Below, one piece after another: positions 7,489-16,382 of a stretch of 50,632 nucleotides of DNA. Each line of letters opens with the position of its first letter. The stretch's first letter is position 1. This DNA comes from Chloroflexota bacterium (GTDB taxonomy: Bacteria > Chloroflexota > Dehalococcoidia > Lucifugimonadales > UBA3495), in NCBI GenBank assembly GCA_022573285.1, contig JACZUF010000021.1, positions 1 through 50,632 on the forward strand, read 5' to 3'. A program made the translations under genes and the position numbers. The notes under the pieces were generated by a model that saw only the letters and a list, made by a program, of their open reading frames with translations, was not told where the DNA came from and did not search any database.

Positions 7489-8964
7489 TCAACGCTCTTG
7501 GGCCATGACCCAGTCGTAGATATGCATAGTAGCAAAACAATCGTCTTCGTTGTAGACGATGATCTTGTCCTTGGCAATCAAGTCCGTACTGCCGGACTCG
7601 ACAAATTTCATGTAGAGGGCCATTGATCCAACCCCGGTCACATCGTCCTGCCGCCACTTGAAACCCAAGCATCTGGCGATGGCCTTCAGCGACTCCCCAT
7701 AGGCGGGGAAGGCGTAGCCCTTGGTGGCCCAGGGAAACAGGTCTTCCAACCGGTCTAGCACCGCCGCCGCCAACTGCGGATCGACGCCGTACCGCTCGAC
7801 CATCTTGTTGAGATGGGTGTGTTCGTAGTGATGCCAGTGGTAGAAGACGGGGTCTTCCAGGGAGCCGGCCCACCGGAGGAAGGCGTTCAGATTGTCGTCT
7901 TCTTTGTCGAATGACTCCGCGAAAAAGGGCTTGTATTGCGCCGGCCCGCCGTGGGTGCGGTAGACCGCGCCGATCAGGTAGTTGACCATCTCGAGACCGT
8001 CAACCTCATCCTGGGCCTGGGCGCCTTCAAAGTCGAAAAAGACCTCGGTCTTGCCCCGGCGCAATTCCGCCATTTCTCCCCGGCGCAGCGGTTTCTTCCC
8101 CTGTATCGCCTGGGCCGACACCACCATCTTCTTGGCCGTGGCCACTCCGACGCGCTTGACGGCGACGAGGTCGGCCTCTTCAGCCGAGGCCACGTTCTGC
8201 ACCGTCGAGAACCCGGCTTCGACCAGGTTGGAGCGCGTGGCCGCGCCGATGCCCGGGATCAGGGAAACGTCGTTGGCGGCAACCGCCAGGCCGTCCACAT
8301 AGGAGACCCAGGGCCATCTGGCCGCGCCGTGATAGGGTTCGACCGGCCTACCTCCCACTATCTCTCTGACATCTTCCAGCACCTGGTCCAGCCGCGGGCT
8401 CACATCCACCATCGTCACCGGAATAACGTCGAAGTCGCGGTTGACCATCTGGAACACCGGAGGCTCGTAGCCCTGGACCAGCCCCAGCACCCGGTTGTAC
8501 AAAGCTCCCTGCAATATCTGGGACTCACGTAGCTTGCGCGACGACTTGATCTCGATCACGCGGTAACTGAAATCACCGAAGTTTGATGGGACTCCATCGA
8601 CCCGCTCCAGGATGTCCGGGCGTCCGGTCAGCCCATGAGGCCAGCAGACCAGGGGCATGTTCTTGAGGAATTCCCATCCCTCCGACATCACTTCCAAAGA
8701 ACGGAGGAAGCCCTCTTCCTCGTCGGTGAAGATCTCCTGAACGCCGCCGGGATACAGCCGGTCGTTGACCTCGTTCTGATGAGCATTGCCAACGTCGAAA
8801 ATGTGCTGCTGAAAGTCGTTCATCGGGTCTTTGGCGTCCGGAGGGGCGTGAAGGCTGCACCAGAAGGTGATGGGCGATTCAAGATAGGACTCGACCCAGC
8901 CGGCCCTAACGGCCCCGGTGCGGGCGCCGCTGGTGAACTGACGATAGATCGCTTCGACGTTCAT
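7489..8964 (-). CDS. TM0106-type RecB-like / RNase H-like nuclease
   Basis: 491 residues in three parts. The N-terminal half holds a PD-(D/E)XK nuclease core: GRPD with D117, then EIK (E138, K140) and a QGALYNRVL helix (Cas4/RecB-like). Residues about 235-285 form a helix-hairpin-helix pair (PGIGAATRSNL and KRVGVATAKKM). The C-terminal part is a DEDD exonuclease-like RNase H fold: DFEG (D311, E313), YHWHHYE (375-381) and YNEDD (471-475). This is the architecture of the uncharacterised TM0106 family of predicted nucleases. The gene starts 19 bases after the OLD-family gene, so the two are probably co-transcribed. Its GC content looks like the host, unlike the OLD gene. It acts on nucleic acid, probably in repair or defence. 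Confidence 0.8.
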   Translation of the reverse strand: MNVEAIYRQFTSGARTGAVRAGWVESYLESPITFWCSLHAPPDAKDPMNDFQQHIFDVGNAHQNEVNDRLYPGGVQEIFTDEEEGFLRSLEVMSEGWEFLKNMPLVCWPHGLTGRPDILERVDGVPSNFGDFSYRVIEIKSSRKLRESQILQGALYNRVLGLVQGYEPPVFQMVNRDFDVIPVTMVDVSPRLDQVLEDVREIVGGRPVEPYHGAARWPWVSYVDGLAVAANDVSLIPGIGAATRSNLVEAGFSTVQNVASAEEADLVAVKRVGVATAKKMVVSAQAIQGKKPLRRGEMAELRRGKTEVFFDFEGAQAQDEVDGLEMVNYLIGAVYRTHGGPAQYKPFFAESFDKEDDNLNAFLRWAGSLEDPVFYHWHHYEHTHLNKMVERYGVDPQLAAAVLDRLEDLFPWATKGYAFPAYGESLKAIARCLGFKWRQDDVTGVGSMALYMKFVESGSTDLIAKDKIIVYNEDDCFATMHIYDWVMAQER

Positions 8965-8983
8965 AGCCGCAATGGGAGGGAAT

Positions 8984-10951
8984 TTAAGAATTTCTCAAAA
9001 CAGCCTGCTCGGCTAACCTCGGAGGCAATCGCAAATCCGTCCCAATCCATTGCGCGAGCTTTTCGGATCGCGTCAATTCGGAAGCCAATATTTTGGGTGC
9101 CTGCGTATCTTCTAGCCTGGCAATTACTAGGTTAAAGTATTCTCTCGCAAATCCAACCTTTGAAGGGTCTTCAGGTAATTGAAAAAGTCGCGTCCCTACC
9201 GAGTTCGACCAAGCCGCGACACCTTTTTCCTTGCCGGATTCTAAAAAAGTTCCGTCAAAATCCGCCCGGATAGCTTCAGAGAATTTGGAGTAGTCAGACA
9301 CCCGCTCGTTCCCACCTATCTTGTAAAGATAGTCCGTGACGGCCTGGACGTATAGTGTTCTTAGCATTGGAAGATGGTCTTCAATCGTGGTACCGGCGAT
9401 AAGAATTTTATGAGCCGCTTGCTTTGATTCAATTGTGGATTTAAGGTATTCGTACCTCTTTTTCCCTCCATCATCACCGTCAAATAACAAGCCCAGATAA
9501 CACTTGGCTGCGCTAGACGTAAGAACTTCAATGAAAACATTCGCATGTTTAGAAGTCCCGGTTGAGAGAGCAGAAAATCCATTAATATCAAATTCGTATT
9601 TACCCAATTCAATCAATATTTGAAGAATGGTGTTGATGTAAATTGGATCTGCATCGCCTTCGCATAATAAAACATGCGGTGCAAATAGTACCGTGCCCGG
9701 CAGAGCGAGTCCTAGTTGGTCAAGAACCGCTTTCCACTGTGCTACAAATGGTTTTCCGTCGATCAGGGTTCCCGACCCATCCTTATGAACGAGACGATGC
9801 CGAGTCGGAAAGTTCCTGTTAATCATAAACAAAGAATGCGTCGCATACATAATCTGGCTGGATACACCAAGGGTTTCCAAAACCTGCATTAGGTCTCTCT
9901 GCCCTGTCGCATGCAGGAAAACCCCTGGTTCGTCAAACAGCCACAAATAACTGCCAGCCGGGCTCTTTTTTTGTCTGGCAGACAAAGTCATACTTGTAGA
10001 AAAGAAATGCGTAAACCCACTACTTCGTTTCGACGCCCTGACAAATCGTTCAGTGACAGATGGGTCCCTCATCAACAATTCGATTCGTCCTTCTTTGTGA
10101 TCGAGCTGGAAGTGTAACTCCCCTTCTCGTCCTTGGGCCCAATCATTTCTCAATTGTTCATCCAGGTGCTTGCTCGAATCATCAAGTCGCCTTGTGGTCT
10201 GATCATTCTGCTCAAAAATTCCATCGGCCACCATCGGATTCAAGCCTGCCGTGTAGAAAATTCCCTGCATGAATTCATTTTCATCTAGGCCGATCTCCTC
10301 CGCAGAGACAGAATCGTTCAGGGTCTGCACCGGCGCAATTATCTCAACTCGCGGCTGTTGATCGGATATGAAAATTCCGAATAATTCTCGAAATAACGAA
10401 TCTTCAAATGGGTCTGAATCCGACTCCAATACCAGGTCCGATCGGAGACCAGCCCTTACCAGAGTAATTTGCTCTGGAATGTGATTCAGGTTTGGGATGA
10501 GACGAATCTCATCTTCTCTATCGTCTATTTCTTGCTCATTTTCGTCCGCATCACCCGCTGAATCTGACTCGTCGCCTAAATCCGCCCCATTCTCTGAATC
10601 CGCCTCATCTTTTAATTCTGGCTCGCTGTCTGAGTCTAGCTCGGTGTTTGGGCCCGACTCAGTTGAGGAAGTTCTAGCTTCCCAAAGTTCGAGAAATTCT
10701 TTCCTTTCCGCAAGTGTCAAGCCAAGTTGGAATCTTAGCTCTGGTAATACCGGTGCCTTGTCAATCAAATCCCAGTTGATATCATCTTCGGAAAATGACA
10801 TTTCCCTGTTGAGATGGGCTATAGCTGCCAAAATGTTAGATTTGCCGTGGTCATTTGCGCCTAAAATAACGGTCACGCGGCCATCTAAATGAAGGAGCAT
10901 TTCTTCCTTGATCGACCGGTATCCGGTGATGCGAACAGTCTGTAACTTCAT
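8984..10951 (-). CDS. OLD-family ATPase with TOPRIM nuclease domain
   Basis: 655 residues. Walker A is GANDHGKSN (31-39). Walker B is LFDEPG with D340 and E341, and H372 (YATHS) is the switch histidine. The C-terminal TOPRIM domain has LCEGDAD with E431 and FDGDDGG with D491/D493; E524 is a further likely metal ligand. OLD nucleases cut DNA and act in phage defence; GajA of Gabija is one. Between the ATPase lobes, residues about 96-150 are a very acidic, low-complexity insert. The gene is clearly AT-richer than its neighbours (hand-counted lines at 37-43% GC against about 67% in the next gene), which suggests transfer. A TM0106 nuclease follows after 19 bases. No UvrD-like helicase is adjacent, so this is not a standard Gabija locus. 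Confidence 0.85.
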   Translation of the reverse strand: MKLQTVRITGYRSIKEEMLLHLDGRVTVILGANDHGKSNILAAIAHLNREMSFSEDDINWDLIDKAPVLPELRFQLGLTLAERKEFLELWEARTSSTESGPNTELDSDSEPELKDEADSENGADLGDESDSAGDADENEQEIDDREDEIRLIPNLNHIPEQITLVRAGLRSDLVLESDSDPFEDSLFRELFGIFISDQQPRVEIIAPVQTLNDSVSAEEIGLDENEFMQGIFYTAGLNPMVADGIFEQNDQTTRRLDDSSKHLDEQLRNDWAQGREGELHFQLDHKEGRIELLMRDPSVTERFVRASKRSSGFTHFFSTSMTLSARQKKSPAGSYLWLFDEPGVFLHATGQRDLMQVLETLGVSSQIMYATHSLFMINRNFPTRHRLVHKDGSGTLIDGKPFVAQWKAVLDQLGLALPGTVLFAPHVLLCEGDADPIYINTILQILIELGKYEFDINGFSALSTGTSKHANVFIEVLTSSAAKCYLGLLFDGDDGGKKRYEYLKSTIESKQAAHKILIAGTTIEDHLPMLRTLYVQAVTDYLYKIGGNERVSDYSKFSEAIRADFDGTFLESGKEKGVAAWSNSVGTRLFQLPEDPSKVGFAREYFNLVIARLEDTQAPKILASELTRSEKLAQWIGTDLRLPPRLAEQAVLRNS

Positions 10952-11025
10952 GTAGCCAACCCGACATATTCTACAACGATTTGTATACTCAGGGACTTCG
11001 ATTTTTCCAACAAACGCTTCGGCGG

Positions 11026-13503
11026 CTAGTTGACCACTACGTTGACCAACCGGCCGGGCACGTAGACCGTTTTAATCACCGACTTGCCCTCGGTGTAGGT
11101 CTGGACCCGGGGACTGGCCAGCGCCAGCTTCTGGGCCTCGGACTCCTCGATGCCCGCCGGGACCTCCAGTTTGTCCCGCACCTTGCCGTTGACTTGGACC
11201 ACCAGAGTGATGATATCCTCGGCCGCCAGGTCATCGTCCCAACTGGGGAAGTCCTGTTGGTGGATGCTGTAAGGATGACCGTTCATCTCCCAGAGCTCCT
11301 CGGTCAAATGAGGAGCCATGGGAGCGAGTAATAGCAGCAAATTCTTGGTGCATTCCCGCCAGGTCTCGGCGTCGATGCTTGCGTCGGCCCAGACCCGGTT
11401 GAGATGATTGGTCAATTCCATGAGCGACGCTATGGCCGTGTTGAACTTGAACCGGTCCAGGTCGTTGTGGCACTTGCGGATGGTCTGGTGCAGCAGCCGG
11501 TTTGTGTCCCGCACCGAGCCGTCATCCACCCGGCTGCCGTCCAAGCCGCCTGGGTCGCGCACGGCGATGTCCCAGACCCGGTTCAGCCAGCGGGCCGTGC
11601 CGTTGATGCTGTCGTCGCTCCAGGGGCCGCCCTGGTCCCAAGGTCCGATGAACATCAGGAAACAGCGCACCGCGTCGGCGCCCAGTTGGCCGACCACCTC
11701 GTCAGGATTGACCACGTTGTCGCGGCTCTTGCTCATCTTCTCGTGGTCTGCTCCCAGGATCACTCCCTGGTTGAAGAGCCGCAAGAAGGGCTCGTCGAAA
11801 TCCACCAGGCCCATGTCGTGCAGGCCCTTGATGAAGAAACGGGAATAGAGCAGGTGCATCACGGCGTGCTCGGCCCCGCCGGTATACTGGTCCACGGCCA
11901 TCCACTGCTTGAGCAGCTTCGGGTCGGCCGGGCCGTCGGAGTTGTGGGGGTCCAGATAGCGCATCATGTACCAGGACGAGTCCATGAAGGTGTCCATGGT
12001 GTCGGTCTCGCGGCGGGCGTCCTCCCCGCACTTGGGGCACTTGGTATGGACGAAATCATGGTTGGCGGCCAGGGGCGACTCGCCGGTGGGCTTGAAATCG
12101 GCGTCCTGAGGCAGGAGCACCGGCAGGTCGGACTCAGGCACCGGCACCACGCCGCAGGAATCGCAGTAGACCATGGGGATGGGCGTGCCCCAGTACCGTT
12201 GCCGGGAGATCAGCCAATCTCTGATCCGGTAGGAGACCGCCCGACCCCCCCACCCTTTCTTCTCCAGGTCATCGGCGATGGCCGACTTGCCCTCATCATC
12301 GGTCATTCCGTCGTAGGGGCCGGAGTTGGTCATGAATCCGTCGCCCAGATAGGCGTCGGCAAGCTCTTTGCCGTCCCATTCGATGGGCGCGATCACGGTG
12401 CGGATGAGTAGTTTGTATTTTTGGGCGAAGATGAAGTCCCGGGCGTCGTGGGCCGGCACGCCCATAACCGCTCCGGTGCCGTAGGTCGTGAGCACGTAGT
12501 CGCCGATATAGATGGGGACCCGTTCGCCGTTCAAACGGTTCACCGCGTAACTTCCGGTGAACACGCCGGTCTTCTCCTTGTCGCTGGAGAGGCGGTCGAT
12601 CTCGGAGGTCTGGCGGGCCTTGTTGACGTACTCGTCCACCGCCTGCCGGTGCTCCGCGGAGGTCAGCTGGGGGACCAACGGGTGCTCGGGGGCCAACACG
12701 ATGAAAGTGACGCCAAAGATGGTGTCGATGCGGGTGGTGAAGGTGCGTATCTCCTTCTCTTCCAGGCCGGCCCCGGAGATATCAAAAGATATCTCCACGC
12801 CCTCGCTGCGGCCGATCCAGTTCTGCTGCATGGTCAGGATCTTGTCCGGCCATTCTTCCAGGCCGGAAAAATCGAGGAGCCGGTCGGCGTACTCGGTGAT
12901 CTTGAAGAACCACTGCTCCAGGTCCCGGCGGGTGATGTCCGTGCCGCAGCGCTCACAGGCGCCGTTTATCACCTGCTCGTTGGCCAGCACCGTCTGACAG
13001 GACGGGCACCAGACCACCGGCGCATTGGCCCGGTAGGCCAGGCCCTTCTCGAAGAATTTCAGGAAGAACCACTGGTTCCACCGGTAATACTCGGGCAGGC
13101 AAGTGACTATTTCCCGGTCCCAATCGTAGCTGGCCCCCATAGAGCGCAGTTGACGCCGCATGTTCTCGATGTTGCTGATGGTCCACTCGTAGGGGTGGAT
13201 GCCGCGGCTGATGGCGGCGTTCTCGGCGGGCAGCCCGAAGGCGTCGAACCCGATGGGATGGAGCACGTTATAGCCCTGCATCCGGCGGAAGCGGGCGTGG
13301 CAATCGGCCGGGGCCATGGCGTACCAGTGGCCGATGTGGAGGTCGCCCGATGGGTACGGATACATGGTCATTTCGTACCACTTGGGGCGGGGGTCGTCGT
13401 CGGAGACTTTATGCAGGCCGTCCTGTTCCCAACGTGCCTGCCATTTGCGGTCGATCGCGGCGGGGTCGAAAGCCAGTTCGACCTGCCGGGGGCTGCTGGT
13501 CAT
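11026..13503 (-). CDS. leuS: Leucyl-tRNA synthetase
   Basis: 825 residues, the expected length of bacterial LeuRS. The HIGH motif is HIGHW (56-60) after PYPSGDL, and KMSKS is at 589-593. The editing domain lies between them. Two zinc-ribbon-like clusters are visible (CPSCQT...CERCG, and CPKCGED). Near the end comes the anticodon-binding domain, then VQVNGKVRDKLEVPAG and a small C-terminal domain. It charges tRNA-Leu. A GAGGTG ribosome-binding site precedes the ATG. Upstream a TATAAT box (13577-13582, minus strand) could be the promoter. It is the first gene of a minus-strand block that continues into the OLD gene after 74 bases. Confidence 0.97.
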   Translation of the reverse strand: MTSSPRQVELAFDPAAIDRKWQARWEQDGLHKVSDDDPRPKWYEMTMYPYPSGDLHIGHWYAMAPADCHARFRRMQGYNVLHPIGFDAFGLPAENAAISRGIHPYEWTISNIENMRRQLRSMGASYDWDREIVTCLPEYYRWNQWFFLKFFEKGLAYRANAPVVWCPSCQTVLANEQVINGACERCGTDITRRDLEQWFFKITEYADRLLDFSGLEEWPDKILTMQQNWIGRSEGVEISFDISGAGLEEKEIRTFTTRIDTIFGVTFIVLAPEHPLVPQLTSAEHRQAVDEYVNKARQTSEIDRLSSDKEKTGVFTGSYAVNRLNGERVPIYIGDYVLTTYGTGAVMGVPAHDARDFIFAQKYKLLIRTVIAPIEWDGKELADAYLGDGFMTNSGPYDGMTDDEGKSAIADDLEKKGWGGRAVSYRIRDWLISRQRYWGTPIPMVYCDSCGVVPVPESDLPVLLPQDADFKPTGESPLAANHDFVHTKCPKCGEDARRETDTMDTFMDSSWYMMRYLDPHNSDGPADPKLLKQWMAVDQYTGGAEHAVMHLLYSRFFIKGLHDMGLVDFDEPFLRLFNQGVILGADHEKMSKSRDNVVNPDEVVGQLGADAVRCFLMFIGPWDQGGPWSDDSINGTARWLNRVWDIAVRDPGGLDGSRVDDGSVRDTNRLLHQTIRKCHNDLDRFKFNTAIASLMELTNHLNRVWADASIDAETWRECTKNLLLLLAPMAPHLTEELWEMNGHPYSIHQQDFPSWDDDLAAEDIITLVVQVNGKVRDKLEVPAGIEESEAQKLALASPRVQTYTEGKSVIKTVYVPGRLVNVVVN

Positions 13504-13576
13504 CTACTGTCACCTCGAGTACAGGGCGCCGGCAAATCCTCATTAAAAACCGGAAAGACGGATGGTGCCGGTGCCA

Positions 13577-13582
13577 ATTATA
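13577..13582 (-). promoter_or_regulatory. Candidate -10 box for leuS
   Basis: TATAAT on the minus strand, about 75 bases before the leuS start. The -35 region at the usual spacing is poor, so confidence is modest. Confidence 0.35.
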
Positions 13583-13661
13583 TTAGCATACAAGCTGGCC
13601 TAGTCTCGAAATCGGAGGAACTGGGATTGGCGCTTTCGGACTAAACAAACCGCCGGGTTCG

Positions 13662-13690
13662 TTGACACAAGAAAGGGCAAATCCTAGAAT
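13662..13690 (+). promoter_or_regulatory. Sigma70-type promoter for the potassium cluster
   Basis: TTGACA, a 17-base spacer, then TAGAAT on the plus strand: a perfect -35 box and a five-of-six -10 box at optimal spacing. It points to trkH at 13895 and predicts a leader of about 200 bases. Confidence 0.65.
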
Positions 13691-13894
13691 CCAAGTTGCC
13701 ACATCAATTGACCTTAGATATACGTTTTTAACCGCTTTACGTAGTTTCCCTCAAAGGCTCTTCCCGCAAGTCTTTCCACGGATTTTATTTCGCGTTATTC
13801 AGATGCCGTTAGCCGTTTTAATTTGCCCAATTTTCATTTGCGAATCTCCAATTTCGGAGCAGCTATCTCCGGCCGTCCGGGATAGGCGCTGAAC

Positions 13895-15352
13895 ATGGCC
13901 TTTGAACATCGGCGCAGACCGATCGACAACATCATCCGGCTCCGGCGACGACGGGAACTGTCGCCCACGGCCGAACAAGTAGAACCGCCTCGCCAAAGGC
14001 GGCGGGTATTCGGCACCACCAGCCTCCTTCTATCTGGGTTCGCTCTGTTGATTCTAGCCGGCGGAAGTCTACTGACCCTGCCGCTGGCACAGCACGGCTC
14101 CGGGTTCACCCCCTTGGAGACCGCCTTTTTCACGTCGGTATCGGCCGTGACGGTCACCGGTCTCATCGTGGTCGAGACCAACACCTATTGGTCCACGTTT
14201 GGCCAGGCGGTGATATTCGTGTTGATGCTGGTCGGCGGGTTGGGATTCATGGTCGTCAGCACCTTCATTCTATTGCTAATCGGACAGAGATCGACCCTTC
14301 AAGAACGGCTCTTGACCCGTGCGCTGATGCGCGACACCGTTGGCGTGAACCAGATGCAGGGATTGCGGCAGTTGGGCCGGGCTGTGATCGGGGTGGTGTT
14401 CTTGCTCTACGCGGCGGGGGCCGCTGTGATCTTCTGGCAGATCCACGGCATCGAGGGTTTGGGCACCCCAACATCTCTCTGGCATTCTCTGTTTCTGTCG
14501 GTGTCCTCTTTCAACAACGCGGGATTTAACATCGTTCCGGAGGTGCCCGGAGGGAGCAGCGTCGCCCGATTCGTATCCAACCCGGCGCTGTTGCTGACCA
14601 TGACTGTCCTGACCATACTCGGTGGACTGGGCTGGGTCTTGATAGTAGACGTTTTCCGCAAACGCCGGATCGCCCGGTTCTCTCTGGACACCAAACTGGT
14701 CCTGGTCACCAGCATCCTCCTATGGGTGTTGGGTGCCGGAGTCTTGTATCTGGCGGAATTCGCCAACTCCGAGACTATGGGCGGTTTCAGTTGGGTGGAC
14801 AAGATCGTGGGCGCCGTTTTCCAGTCGGTGAGCGGACGCACGGCCGGCTTCTCGTTAATGGATTTCGGCCAGGTCAAGGACGTAACCAAGACAACGTTCG
14901 CGGGACTCATGTTCATCGGCGGCGCGGCCGGTTCGGTGGCCGGAGGCATAAAAGTAGCCACCTTCGCGGTGTTGATGGCGGCTGTGGTCTCTTCCCTGCG
15001 GGGCCGTGCCCACGCCGAGGCGTTCGGCCGTGAGATACACCAGTCCCAGTTGCACCGGGCTCTCACCGTCGCCGTTCTCGGACTGGCTTTGATCGTCGTC
15101 TCCGCGACGGTGTTGACCACCCTTGAACCGGAGATACCATTCATGGACATCATCTTCGATACGGTATCCGCATTCGGCACCACCGGCGCTTCCACTGGGA
15201 TAATTCCAGGTACAGGACTCGCGGCGAAGATCCTGTTCATGGTGCTGATGTATGTTGGCCGGTTGGGTCCGGTGGCCTTGGCCCTTGCCTTGGCCACTGA
15301 AGAAGATGTTGAGGTATACCGTTTTGCTCAGGAAAGCATTAAGATAGGCTGA
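13895..15352 (+). CDS. trkH: TrkH/KtrB-family potassium uptake channel
   Basis: 485 residues with a basic cytoplasmic N-terminus (1-40), then four membrane-pore-membrane repeats. The four filter glycines are in VTG (87-89), NAG (208-210), TAG (316-318) and TTG (429-431). The intramembrane loop IGGAAGSVAGGIK (341-353) is typical of KtrB/TrkH and gates the pore. It transports potassium across the membrane under control of an RCK ring protein. That partner is encoded 13 bases downstream. Length and layout are closer to KtrB-type than to E. coli TrkH. Expression probably starts at the promoter at 13662-13690. Confidence 0.93.
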   Translation: MAFEHRRRPIDNIIRLRRRRELSPTAEQVEPPRQRRRVFGTTSLLLSGFALLILAGGSLLTLPLAQHGSGFTPLETAFFTSVSAVTVTGLIVVETNTYWSTFGQAVIFVLMLVGGLGFMVVSTFILLLIGQRSTLQERLLTRALMRDTVGVNQMQGLRQLGRAVIGVVFLLYAAGAAVIFWQIHGIEGLGTPTSLWHSLFLSVSSFNNAGFNIVPEVPGGSSVARFVSNPALLLTMTVLTILGGLGWVLIVDVFRKRRIARFSLDTKLVLVTSILLWVLGAGVLYLAEFANSETMGGFSWVDKIVGAVFQSVSGRTAGFSLMDFGQVKDVTKTTFAGLMFIGGAAGSVAGGIKVATFAVLMAAVVSSLRGRAHAEAFGREIHQSQLHRALTVAVLGLALIVVSATVLTTLEPEIPFMDIIFDTVSAFGTTGASTGIIPGTGLAAKILFMVLMYVGRLGPVALALALATEEDVEVYRFAQESIKIG

Positions 15353-15365
15353 CGAGAGTGATGCT

Positions 15366-16082
15366 GTGAAAAAACAAGTTTGCGTAATCGGCCTCGGGCG
15401 CTTCGGGGCCACACTGGCCCAGGAGCTCTACCAGAGTGGCCACGACGTCTTGACCATCGACGTTGATGAGGCCAAAGTCCAAGACCAATTGGGACGGGCT
15501 ACCTACTCGGTCCGGGCCGACGCCACGAACGAGTCGATATTGAAAGAGTTGGACGTGGCCGAATACGATGTGTGCATCGTGTGTCTCGGCAGCGACAATA
15601 TTCAGGCCAGCATCCTGGTCTCCGTGCTGCTTAAGAGCCTGGGAGTGCCCTTCATCATCGCCCGCGCCGCCAACGAACTGCACGGCTCCACACTGGAGCG
15701 GATCGGCGTCGACCGGGTGGTCTATCCGGAGGCGGAAAGCGCCCGGCGCACCGCCCACGTGGGTTTTGACACCGGGGTCATCGATTACATGTCGATCGTG
15801 CCCGATTTCGGAATCAGCAAGTTGCGGCCCCCCGAAGAGATGCTGGGCCACACCCTGGAAGAAGCGGGGCTGGCTGGCTCGGCCGACCGTCACGGCATAT
15901 CCGTCTTGGCCATTCGCCGGGGCCGGACCTCCTTCCTTCACCCGGCCAAAGACGAAGAGATCAAGGCTGGCGATGTGCTGATTGTGGCGGCCACCAACGA
16001 ACATCTGGGCAAGATTTCGGAGATAGCCCGCCATCTCGAACCGGCCTCTTCCGAAGCCCACACTCACCGCAACAGTTCCTGA
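15366..16082 (+). CDS. trkA: TrkA/KtrA potassium-channel RCK subunit
   Basis: 238 residues starting at a GTG preceded by GAGAGTGA. The RCK-N Rossmann domain has the canonical GLGRFG (9-14) and an acidic strand end IDVD (31-34); this is followed by an RCK-C domain (about residues 155-225, ending DEEIKAGDVLIVAATNE). Such rings bind ATP/ADP or NAD(H) and gate TrkH/KtrB. It is 13 bases after trkH, so this is a standard KtrAB-like pair. A short histidine/serine-rich tail (AHTHRNSS) ends the protein. Confidence 0.92.
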   Translation: MKKQVCVIGLGRFGATLAQELYQSGHDVLTIDVDEAKVQDQLGRATYSVRADATNESILKELDVAEYDVCIVCLGSDNIQASILVSVLLKSLGVPFIIARAANELHGSTLERIGVDRVVYPEAESARRTAHVGFDTGVIDYMSIVPDFGISKLRPPEEMLGHTLEEAGLAGSADRHGISVLAIRRGRTSFLHPAKDEEIKAGDVLIVAATNEHLGKISEIARHLEPASSEAHTHRNSS

Positions 16083-16382
16083 TTCCAAGACGCCCGATTT
16101 TCTACGAAGCAAGATTCTTCCAAATATACTTGCGGGCGCGGCTTGACCTAAATGACCCCAGTGTCCAAACTGAAATTCGTCTGTAATATTCCCTTTCAGA
16201 CCACACGCCACGGCCGGGAACCAGGCCTTGCGATGCCTGATTCAGGCGCCGTCCTAGATTCACAAAAATCTTATTGTATTGGGTCGATGTTGCTCGTATA
16301 ATCTGCCATTGATTGTCAGCCACGGTATTAACGGGACCTCCGTGGTCGAGCCTAAGACACCCATGCAGGGCGGTGTGCCGCT
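16083..16382. other. 300-base intergenic region before the usp-trkA genes
   Basis: No coding sequence is supported here. A small GCCTGATTCAGGC hairpin lies near 16228-16240. A good promoter (16274-16302) lies about 80 bases before the universal stress protein gene, indicating that usp and the two following RCK genes form a transcript separate from trkH-trkA. Confidence 0.5.
16274..16302 (+). promoter_or_regulatory. Sigma70-type promoter for usp
   Basis: TTGTAT, a 17-base spacer and a perfect TATAAT on the plus strand. The usp ATG is 80 bases downstream of the -10 box. Confidence 0.6.

Larger units (their letters stand above)
13504..13894. other. 391-base divergent control region (leuS / trkH)
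   Basis: This gene-free stretch separates leuS (minus) from trkH (plus). It holds a TATAAT-like -10 box for leuS at 13577-13582 and a well-formed promoter for trkH at 13662-13690. The following 200 bases (13691-13894) would be an AT-rich leader of the trkH transcript. I see no reliable coding sequence: a 76-codon frame at 13662-13892 lacks any protein-like pattern. A structured leader is possible but was not recognised as any known riboswitch class. Confidence 0.5.

Noticed and set aside
8984..10951. Standard Gabija system
   Set aside because: The OLD protein is GajA-like in layout, but the adjacent gene is a TM0106 nuclease and not a UvrD-like helicase.
11404..12411. 335-codon plus-strand frame opposite leuS
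   Set aside because: Antisense shadow of leuS, whose HIGH and KMSKS motifs are intact. The same holds for the 407-codon frame at 12421-13644.
13662..13892. 76-codon plus-strand frame before trkH
   Set aside because: No ribosome-binding site, AT-rich leader composition and no protein-like pattern; it lies on top of the candidate promoter.
15339..16211. 290-codon minus-strand frame opposite trkA
   Set aside because: Overlaps an intact RCK gene throughout and continues into non-coding DNA; no protein-like motif.
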